A stretch of DNA of 64,000 nt, from positions 1,465,750 to 1,529,749 of the forward strand of contig NZ_JAAIVI010000017.1 of NCBI RefSeq assembly GCF_011008905.1, read 5' to 3'. This DNA comes from Wenzhouxiangella sp. XN201 (lineage in GTDB: Bacteria; Pseudomonadota; Gammaproteobacteria; Xanthomonadales; Wenzhouxiangellaceae). Position 1 is the stretch's first letter. Each line of letters starts with the position of its first letter. Below are positions 58,198 through 64,000 of the stretch, piece by piece. A program made the position numbers and the translations under genes. The notes beneath the pieces are model-generated. The model searched no databases, was not told where the DNA came from, and worked only from the letters and a program-made list of their open reading frames with translations.

Positions 58198-58239
58198 ATG
58201 CTAACCACCGCCCCTTCTGCAAGCGTTGATTCAGGTCAA
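58198..58239 (-). promoter_or_regulatory. FNR/FixK-type box and -10 of the Usp-glucan synthase operon
   Basis: The box reads TTGAC-CTGA-ATCAA on the minus strand (58226-58239), with both half-sites intact. After 22 bp comes TAGCAT (58198-58203), identical to the -10 of the copy 2 Crp gene. The predicted start is near 58191. Confidence 0.85.
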
Positions 58240-58292
58240 CGGTATGGTCATCACCCATACCGCTTGATCAGCAGAGGGTCAGCGAGGGCGGC

Positions 58293-59063
58293 TTAGCCGC
58301 ACTTTGAATAGCCGCAGGCCAGGCAGGTCTGGCAGCCGTCGAGCAGGACCATCGCCTTGGTGTAGCACTTGTGACACAGGGTGGCCGAGGCCGGGTAGGA
58401 GGCTTCGGCGCCCTGCCCCGCGTCTGTCGGCGTCGTCGTGCTGCCTGGTGCCGCCAGGGGTAATCCTTCCGCTTCGGCCTGCTGCTGTTCGCGGGCTTCG
58501 GCCTCCGCGCGCTTTTGTTCGAGGATGAGCTGCTGCTGCTCGGACAACTCGTCGGGCTCGATCATGCCGATGCGCTTGAGGTGGTTTTCGACCACCGCGC
58601 CGATGTCGGCCACGATCGACGGCACGAAGCGGCCTCCGGGCTTGAAGTAGCCGCCCTTGGGGTCGAACACGGCCTGCAGTTCTTCGGCCAGGAAGACGAC
58701 ATCGCCGCCCTTGCGGAACACGGCCGACATCACGCGCGTCAGCGCCACGATCCACTGAAAGTGGTCCATGTTCTTCGAGTTGATGAAGATCTCGAAGGGC
58801 CGGCGCTGCTCATGCTCGGTGCCCTGGTTGAGAATGATGTCGTTGATGGTCACGTACAGGGCGTGGTCATCGAGCGGCGTGCGGATCTTGTAGGTCGCGC
58901 CTTCCAGGCACTCCATGCCCTCCGGACGCTCGAGCTTCTCGTGCATCCGGATGATGTCGGCCTTCTCGCGACCGCCCTCCTTCTTGGCGGCCGCCTTCAA
59001 GTCTTCCTTTTCCTTGTCCTGGACTTGATAGTCCACGATCTTCTTGTCGATTCTGATGGTCAT
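58293..59063 (-). CDS. nrdJb: Class II ribonucleotide reductase, small C-terminal subunit
   Basis: The 256-residue product corresponds to the C-terminal part of B12-dependent reductases, split off as a separate subunit as in Pseudomonas aeruginosa NrdJb. It has the TSCPD-like region (CLEGATYKIRTPLDDHALYVTIND ... NQGTEHEQRRPFEIFINSKNMDHFQWIVALTRVMSAVFRKG), a linker rich in Glu and Gln, and a Cys-rich end CHKCYTKAMVLLDGCQTCLACGYSKCG that carries the electron-relay cysteines. It begins 24 bp after nrdJa and is cotranscribed. GGGAGC precedes the ATG. Confidence 0.93.
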   Translation of the reverse strand: MTIRIDKKIVDYQVQDKEKEDLKAAAKKEGGREKADIIRMHEKLERPEGMECLEGATYKIRTPLDDHALYVTINDIILNQGTEHEQRRPFEIFINSKNMDHFQWIVALTRVMSAVFRKGGDVVFLAEELQAVFDPKGGYFKPGGRFVPSIVADIGAVVENHLKRIGMIEPDELSEQQQLILEQKRAEAEAREQQQAEAEGLPLAAPGSTTTPTDAGQGAEASYPASATLCHKCYTKAMVLLDGCQTCLACGYSKCG

Positions 59064-59087
59064 TTCAATGCTCCCGAACTGCCTTGA

Positions 59088-61232
59088 TTAAAATTTTCCG
59101 TAGTAGCCTTCTTTCAAGGCATCGAAGAGGTTCGCGGCTGTGTGCAATTCGCCGTCGTATTCGACTTCCTCGTTACCCTGGAGCTCGACCTTGGAGCCGT
59201 CTTCGAGTTCGAACACGTAAGTGGTCGACTCCAGGTCCTTGTCGGTGACCAGCACCCCCTGGAAAGCCTGCGGATTGAAGCGGAAGGTCGTGCAGCCCTT
59301 CAGGCCCTGCTCCCAGGCGAACAGGTAGATGTCCTTGAAGTCCTCGTACGGATAGTCGGTCGGGACATTGGCCGTCTTGGAGATCGACGAGTCGATCCAC
59401 TTCTGCGCGGCGGCCTGGATGCCGACATGTTCCTTTGGCGTGATCGATTCGGCCGTGACGAAATAGTCCGGCAGCTGCTCGTCGGCCTCTTCGGAATACG
59501 GCATGGCGGCCGCATTGACCAGGGTGCGATAGGCCAGCAGCTCGTAGGAATAGACGCTGACCTTCTCCTTGCTCTTGCGGCCTTCGCGGATCACGTTGCG
59601 GTTGTAGTGATGGGCGAAGCTCGGCTCGATACCGTTCGAGGCATTGTTGGCCAGCGACAGCGAGATGGTGCCGGTCGGCGCGATCGAGGTGTGGTGCGTG
59701 AAGCGCGCACCGGTTTCGGCCAGCTTGTCGACCAGCTCGGGCGCAACCTCGGCCACCTTCTGCATGTAGCGGCTGTAGCGCGCATGCAGGATGCGGCCGG
59801 GTACCTTGTCGCCGGGCTTGTAGCCGTCGCGCTTCATCTCGGGGCGCTTGCGCAGCATCTCGGGCGTGACTTCGAACTCGTCGCTCATGATCGGCGCCGG
59901 GCCCTTTTCCTCGGCCAGTTCGGCGGCGGTTTCCCAGCCCGCAACGGCCATCTCGCGCGAGACACGCTCGGTAAACTCGAGCGACTCGGGGTGGCCGTAC
60001 TGCTTGCGCAACATGGTCAGCGTCGAGCCCAGGCCCAGGAAGCCCATGCCGTGGCGGCGCTTGTACATGATTTCCTTGCGCTGCTTCTCCAGTGGCAGGC
60101 CATTGATCTCGACCACGTTGTCGAGCATGCGCGTGAAAATCTGTACGGTGCGGCGGTACTCGTCCCAGTTGAAGCGTGCGTTCTCGGTGAATGGTTCTTC
60201 GACAAAGCGCGTCAGGTTGACCGAACCGAGCAGGCAGGCGCCATAGGGCGGCAACGGCTGTTCGCCGCACGGGTTGGTGGCGCGGATGGTTTCGCACCAC
60301 CAGTTGTTGTTCTGTTCGTTGATGCGATCGACCAGCACGAAGCCCGGTTCGGCATAGTCGTAAGTGCTGCTCATGATCATGTTCCACAGGCGCTTGGCCG
60401 GCACCTTGCGATAGATCTTGCAGGCCACCAGGCCCTCGTCGTTGCTGACGTAACCCTCGGTGGTCGGCCATTCTCGCCAGATCACCTGCTCGGGGTCGTT
60501 GACATCGATCTCCTCGGTCTCGCTGTCGAGTACCGGGAAGACCAGCGGCCAATCGGTATCGTCGATGACGGCCTGGACGAAGTCGTCGGTGATCAGCAGC
60601 GAACAGTTGAACTGTCGCAGTACGCCGTTCTCGCGCTTGGCGCGGATGAAATCCATGACGTCCGGGTGCGAGACGTCGAAGGTGGCCATCTGCGCACCGC
60701 GACGGCCGCCGGCCGAGGAAACGGTGAAGCACATCTTGTCGTAGATATCCATGAACGACATCGGGCCGGAGGTATAGGCGCCCGCCCCCGACACATAGGC
60801 CCCCTTGGGCCTGAGCGTGGAAAACTCATAGCCAATGCCGCAACCGGCCTTGAGCGTCAGCCCGGCTTCGTGCACCTTGCCGAGAATGTCGTTCATCGAG
60901 TCGCGGATGGTGCCCGACACGGTGCAGTTGATGGTCGAGGTGGCCGGCTTGTGCGCCAGTGCGCCTGCGTTGGATGTGATGCGCCCGGCCGGAATCGCTC
61001 CGCGCCTGAGCGCCCAGAGGAATTCGCGATACCAGTGATCCTGCTTGTCCTTGCCTTTCTCCACTTCGGCCAGGGCCCGGGCGACACGCTTGTAAGTGTC
61101 GTCGATCTCCTGGTCGATGATTTCCCCCGTTTTAGCCTTGAGACGATATTTCTTGTCCCAGATGTCCAGCGACGCTTCCTGAAAGGCGATATCCGGAAGC
61201 GCAGCGGTCAAAGCTTCTGCCGAAACGCTCAT
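59088..61232 (-). CDS. nrdJa: Class II (adenosylcobalamin-dependent) ribonucleotide reductase, catalytic subunit
   Basis: The 714-residue product contains the ten-stranded barrel core of class II reductases with TSNAGALAHKPATSTINCTVSGT (substrate Cys region) and the active-site RATNPCGEQPLPPYGACLLGSVNL loop with its Asn-x-Cys-x-Glu. It ends without the usual C-terminal relay cysteines, which are in nrdJb. It makes deoxyribonucleotides independently of oxygen, requiring vitamin B12. GAGG precedes the ATG. Two NrdR boxes lie upstream. With nrdJb it gives a complete enzyme. Confidence 0.96.
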   Translation of the reverse strand: MSVSAEALTAALPDIAFQEASLDIWDKKYRLKAKTGEIIDQEIDDTYKRVARALAEVEKGKDKQDHWYREFLWALRRGAIPAGRITSNAGALAHKPATSTINCTVSGTIRDSMNDILGKVHEAGLTLKAGCGIGYEFSTLRPKGAYVSGAGAYTSGPMSFMDIYDKMCFTVSSAGGRRGAQMATFDVSHPDVMDFIRAKRENGVLRQFNCSLLITDDFVQAVIDDTDWPLVFPVLDSETEEIDVNDPEQVIWREWPTTEGYVSNDEGLVACKIYRKVPAKRLWNMIMSSTYDYAEPGFVLVDRINEQNNNWWCETIRATNPCGEQPLPPYGACLLGSVNLTRFVEEPFTENARFNWDEYRRTVQIFTRMLDNVVEINGLPLEKQRKEIMYKRRHGMGFLGLGSTLTMLRKQYGHPESLEFTERVSREMAVAGWETAAELAEEKGPAPIMSDEFEVTPEMLRKRPEMKRDGYKPGDKVPGRILHARYSRYMQKVAEVAPELVDKLAETGARFTHHTSIAPTGTISLSLANNASNGIEPSFAHHYNRNVIREGRKSKEKVSVYSYELLAYRTLVNAAAMPYSEEADEQLPDYFVTAESITPKEHVGIQAAAQKWIDSSISKTANVPTDYPYEDFKDIYLFAWEQGLKGCTTFRFNPQAFQGVLVTDKDLESTTYVFELEDGSKVELQGNEEVEYDGELHTAANLFDALKEGYYGKF

Positions 61233-61294
61233 GCCGCAACCTCTTGATTATTGTGTAATACCGTTACTTATGCACAGGCTGTCAACCACTCTAT

Positions 61295-61342
61295 CCACAA
61301 CCTGTTGTGCCAAACCGTGCTGCCGGACACAAGATATTGTGC
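61295..61342 (-). promoter_or_regulatory. Tandem NrdR boxes upstream of nrdJab
   Basis: Two 16-bp sites, 61295-61310 (CCACAACCTGTTGTGC) and 61327-61342 (ACACAAGATATTGTGC), are separated by 16 bp, giving a 32-bp centre spacing (three helical turns). The second matches the ACACwAtATaTwGTGT consensus at 14 of 16 positions. A TTGACA -35-like hexamer for nrdJa lies at 61280-61285 on the minus strand. Confidence 0.82.
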
Positions 61343-61403
61343 CCAGTGCGAATACCTTACGCCTTTCCCCGGAGCGATTCAAGCATCATGTCGGCCTCGA
61401 AAT

Positions 61404-61430
61404 CGTGCCAAAAAGAGGCCGAAAGACCTT
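61404..61430 (-). terminator. Possible weak terminator beyond gpsA
   Basis: On the minus strand, AGGTC/GGCCT stem arms around a TTTC loop are followed by CTTTTTGG, about 93 bp past the gpsA stop. Only five pairs including one G-U, so weak. The rest of 61343-61522 holds nothing I can identify. Confidence 0.35.
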
Positions 61431-61522
61431 GAGCCCCTGGGGTCAGGGACCTGCGGCCGTCGGCCTTCGAAAATGAAAAAATACAGGGGTAAAACGGGTC
61501 GCGATTTCGACCGTGAGCGGGG

Positions 61523-62524
61523 CTACTCGGTTTCGCGTTTGAGGTCGCGCTCCATCAGCACTTGCACACCCTTGCGGGCGTTCCAGCCGCGGAACAGGAT
61601 GCCGTGGACCTGCTCGGCAATGGGCATTTCCACGCCCGCGCGTTCGGCCAGGCGCATGACTTCCTCGGCCGTCTTGATGCCTTCGACGACCTGGCCGATC
61701 TCGGCTACCGCTTCGTCGACCGAACGCCCCTGCCCCAGCGCCAGACCCAGCCGACGGTTGCGCGACTGATTGCCGGTGCAGGTCAGCACCAGGTCACCGA
61801 TGCCGGCCAGGCCCATCAGCGTCCGATCGTCGGCACCCAGGTCGCGGCCCAGGCGCATCATCTCGGCCAGCCCGCGCGTGATCAGTGCGGCGCGCGCATT
61901 TTCGCCCAGGCCCAGACCATCGGCCATCCCGCAAGCCACTGCCAGCACGTTCTTGATGGCGCCGCCGAGTTCGGCACCGACCAGGTCGGCCGTGTAGTAG
62001 GCGCGGAAATTGTGGCCGTGCAGCAAGGCTGCCCAGGCGTGACCGAATGCCGGTTGCGTGGCCGCCACCGTCACCGCCGTGGGCAAGGCCTCGGCCACCT
62101 CGCGAGCGAACGAAGGGCCGGTGATCAGCGCCAGCGGGATGTCGGCGCCGAGGCGCTCGCGCGCGACCTCGTGTAGCAGGCGGCCGGTGCCCGGCTCGAA
62201 GCCCTTGCTGGCCCAGACCAGGCCCGTCTCGGCCGTGACGTAAGGTGCCAGCCGATCGACGGTTTCACTGAAGGCGTGACTGGGGGTGGCCACCAGCAGG
62301 TGCTGCGCGCCCTCGCACACCGCCGCAAAGTCGCTGCTGACGTGCAGCGACTCGGGGAACGGGCTGTCGGGGAGGTAGCGCTGGTTGACGCGATCGCGCT
62401 CCATGGCCTCGGCGCGATCGGCATCGCGCGCCCACAGGCGCACGTCATGGCCCATGCGAGCCAGTTGCATGCCCAGCGCCGTCCCCCAGGAGCCGGCGCC
62501 GAACACCGCGATCACCGTGGCCAT
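61523..62524 (-). CDS. gpsA: Glycerol-3-phosphate dehydrogenase [NAD(P)+]
   Basis: The 333-residue product starts MATVIAVFGAGSWGTALGMQLARMGHDVRLW, with the GxGSWGTA nucleotide site, and contains VWASKGFEPGTGRLLHE, ITGPSFAREVAEALPTAVTVA, GGAIKNVLAVACGMADGLGLGENARAALITRGL with the catalytic Lys, and the ending IAEQVHGILF. It makes sn-glycerol-3-phosphate for phospholipid synthesis. It follows secB by 12 bp; the order rhodanese-secB-gpsA is common in gammaproteobacteria. Confidence 0.96.
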   Translation of the reverse strand: MATVIAVFGAGSWGTALGMQLARMGHDVRLWARDADRAEAMERDRVNQRYLPDSPFPESLHVSSDFAAVCEGAQHLLVATPSHAFSETVDRLAPYVTAETGLVWASKGFEPGTGRLLHEVARERLGADIPLALITGPSFAREVAEALPTAVTVAATQPAFGHAWAALLHGHNFRAYYTADLVGAELGGAIKNVLAVACGMADGLGLGENARAALITRGLAEMMRLGRDLGADDRTLMGLAGIGDLVLTCTGNQSRNRRLGLALGQGRSVDEAVAEIGQVVEGIKTAEEVMRLAERAGVEMPIAEQVHGILFRGWNARKGVQVLMERDLKRETE

Positions 62525-62536
62525 GGCTGCGGCCGC

Positions 62537-63076
62537 TTACTGTTCGGTTTCGGGCGGATTCTGGCCGTTGCCAGCGGACGCTTCTTCCTGCTGGCCTTCC
62601 TGCTGCTGGCGGGCCTCTTCCATGCGCTGGCGAAACACCGCTTCGAAGTTGACCGCCTGCAGCGGCGGCAGGAAGAATCCGCCGGCGGAGACCATGTTGC
62701 CGATCTGCGACCGGCAGTAGGGAAACAGGGTGTTCGGACAAAGCACGTTGAGCACGTAGGACACCTGCTGCTCGCTGAACCCGACCAACTGGAAGAAGCC
62801 GGCGTAGTGCACTTCACACAGAAACGCTGTCTTCTCGCCCTGCTTGGCCGTCACGGTGACCGTCAGCACCACATGGTAGCGATCGTCGCTGACCGGATCG
62901 GTCCGCTGCGACAGGTTGAGGTTGATCTCGGGCTCGCTGCCGCTCTGATCGAGTTCCATCACGTTGGGTGCCTCGAAAGACGCATCCTTGAGATAGACGT
63001 GCTGGACGACCATCCGGGCTTCCTGGGTGCCTTCCTGGTTGGCGCCTGCCGCGCCTTGCTGATTCTCTTCTGCCAT
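62537..63076 (-). CDS. secB: Protein-export chaperone SecB
   Basis: The 179-residue product has MVVQHVYLKDASFEAPNV, QPEINLNL-like EPEINLNLSQR, YHVVLTVTVTAKQGEKTAFLCEVHYAGFF, VLNVLCPNTLFPYCRSQIGNMVSAGGFFLPPLQAVNFEAVF. It keeps preproteins unfolded and delivers them to SecA. The C-terminal tail (about 25 residues, Glu/Gln-rich, QEEASAGNGQ) is longer than in E. coli SecB (155 residues). It lies in the conserved yibN-secB-gpsA block. Confidence 0.95.
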   Translation of the reverse strand: MAEENQQGAAGANQEGTQEARMVVQHVYLKDASFEAPNVMELDQSGSEPEINLNLSQRTDPVSDDRYHVVLTVTVTAKQGEKTAFLCEVHYAGFFQLVGFSEQQVSYVLNVLCPNTLFPYCRSQIGNMVSAGGFFLPPLQAVNFEAVFRQRMEEARQQQEGQQEEASAGNGQNPPETEQ

Positions 63077-63108
63077 GATCTGTATGAATCCTTGTTGGTA
63101 AGTGGGTT

Positions 63109-63594
63109 TTACTTGTCCGCTTTCGATTTCTTGCGCTGCTGCTTGCCCTCACCGCTCTTGGCGGCGCCCTTCTGACGGGTGACCGGTTGCTGATCGCTGA
63201 TCCACTGCGTCAGCCCGCCGGCCAGCACGTTGACATTGCTGAAACCGAGCTTGACCAGGCGTCCGGCCATCTGGGGCGACACCTGGCTGTTACGGCAGTA
63301 GACCAGGATCGGGCGGTCACGGTACTTGAGCAGTTGCTGGTTGCCCGACTCGATCCGCGAGGGCGGCATGTGCAGCGCGCCCTGGATATGCCCCTTGGCG
63401 TAGTCGGCACTGTTGGAAACATCCAGGACCACCGGATCCTCGCGGTTGAGCAGCTGCACTGCATCGAGCGTGCCCAGCTCGCGCCACTTGCGCGTCAGCC
63501 GGCTGATTTCGTAGACAACCAGGGCGCCGACCGCAACGCCCAGCGCGCCGGTCAGCAAGGGATGGTTGCCGATGAACTCGAATATCTGTTCCAT
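63109..63594 (-). CDS. Membrane-anchored rhodanese-like protein (YibN-type)
   Basis: The 161-residue product has an N-terminal membrane helix (LLTGALGVAVGALVVYEI) and a single rhodanese domain with VVLDVSNSADYAKGHIQGALHMPPSRI and the active Cys in ILVYCRNSQVSPQMAGRL. A basic C-terminal tail (KSGEGKQQRKKSKADK) follows. It is the YibN position and architecture, upstream of secB; sulphur transfer is likely but the partner is unknown. A glutaredoxin gene often found between yibN and secB is absent here. Confidence 0.92.
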   Translation of the reverse strand: MEQIFEFIGNHPLLTGALGVAVGALVVYEISRLTRKWRELGTLDAVQLLNREDPVVLDVSNSADYAKGHIQGALHMPPSRIESGNQQLLKYRDRPILVYCRNSQVSPQMAGRLVKLGFSNVNVLAGGLTQWISDQQPVTRQKGAAKSGEGKQQRKKSKADK

Positions 63595-63718
63595 GAATGC
63601 TCGAAGCAGCTTGGGTCAAAGCCGCCCATTATCCTAGATTAAGGCTCTCGTTGCCAGCATGGTGGGCCACGCTGTGGGATAATCGTTTCCGGTTTTCAAC
63701 ACTCCGGAATCACGCTTC

Positions 63719-64000
63719 ATGGCACGACCCAGGCCGCTCATGCTCCTCATTCTCGATGGCTGGGGGCACCGCGATGCCGCGCCCGACAATGCCATCACGG
63801 TCGGCGATACGCCCAACTGGGACCGGCTCTGGGCCGGGCATCCCCATACCCTGCTGGACACCTCCGGCGAGTCGGTTGGCCTGCCGGCCGGACAGATGGG
63901 TAATTCCGAAGTCGGTCATATGAACCTGGGTGCCGGCCGCATCGTCTACCAGGAACTGACGCGTATTGGCAAAGCCATCGCCGATGGCAGCTTCCGGGAC
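63719..64000 (+). CDS. gpmI: 2,3-bisphosphoglycerate-independent phosphoglycerate mutase (start only)
   Basis: The first 94 codons run to the window edge: [20 protein letters not shown], with the metal-binding Asp in LILDGWG, then [43 protein letters not shown] with the catalytic Ser in GNSEVGH. This is the invariant start of GpmI. It performs the glycolytic 3-PG to 2-PG step and needs Mn. It is divergent from the rhodanese gene, the usual gammaproteobacterial context. Confidence 0.96.
   Translation, partial: MARPRPLMLLILDGWGHRDAAPDNAITVGDTPNWDRLWAGHPHTLLDTSGESVGLPAGQMGNSEVGHMNLGAGRIVYQELTRIGKAIADGSFRD

Noticed and set aside
59142-61247. A 701-codon rightward open frame
   Set aside because: Complementary shadow of nrdJa, which has unmistakable family motifs. 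Similar shadows at 888-1874, 6844-8553, 30774-32651 and 51262-52929 were also discarded.

Overview
The window is a contiguous piece of a GC-rich gammaproteobacterial chromosome. The gene order gpmI | rhodanese-secB-gpsA, the split B12-dependent ribonucleotide reductase (nrdJa/nrdJb) with tandem NrdR boxes, and the TtpC-type Ton operon all fit Gammaproteobacteria. The style of the secreted proteins suggests an aquatic lineage near Xanthomonadales/Chromatiales (Wenzhouxiangella-like), but that is inference. I see no rRNA, tRNA, insertion sequence, prophage or CRISPR array.

Layout. 1-4.5 kb: small membrane proteins, a lipoprotein, a methyltransferase, and a csoR-copA copper operon read leftwards from a promoter whose spacer is the CsoR-type palindrome. 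4.7-6.3 kb: a GST and an ArsR/SRPBCC pair with tandem operators. 6.5-16.8 kb: a large secreted endonuclease, ferredoxin-NADP reductase, rhlE with a structured leader, and three exported proteins (SGNH-like, M20 peptidase, TAP-type peptidase with a membrane tail), then a TPMT-family enzyme. 16.9-27 kb: a complete energised import module (DUF3450, TtpC, ExbB, ExbD, TonB, TPR protein, TonB-dependent receptor) followed by a secreted beta-helix-like protein and a strong terminator. 27-29.3 kb: a sensor with a degenerate GGDEF and an EAL domain. 29.3-33.1 kb: deoC-deoA-deoB-cdd deoxynucleoside catabolism. 33.3-36.7 kb: a methyltransferase/Crp pair, DUF3014, and a beta-solenoid protein with eight RNG repeats.

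36.8-58.2 kb is the most interesting stretch. It holds a FixL-like histidine kinase, a FixJ-like regulator, a lone receiver and an FNR/FixK-type regulator without the N-terminal iron-sulphur cysteines. Nearby are genes for DUF3775, Hsp20, dodecin, a host-attachment family protein, two large c-di-GMP phosphodiesterase-type proteins, a second Crp-type regulator, a tandem universal stress protein and a 2828-residue cyclic glucan synthase. Five promoters in this stretch carry an FNR/FixK-type box (TTGAY-N4-RTCAA, up to one mismatch) exactly 22 bp upstream of a -10-like hexamer, the class II activation geometry. This suggests a local FixLJ-FixK-like cascade that switches on a dormancy/low-oxygen stress set (small heat shock protein, flavin storage, Usp, periplasmic glucan).

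58.3-64 kb is housekeeping: nrdJb, nrdJa, gpsA, secB, a membrane-anchored rhodanese and the start of gpmI. No intergenic gap exceeds about 300 bp; the longest is 61233-61522 (290 bp), which holds the NrdR boxes and a weak terminator candidate.
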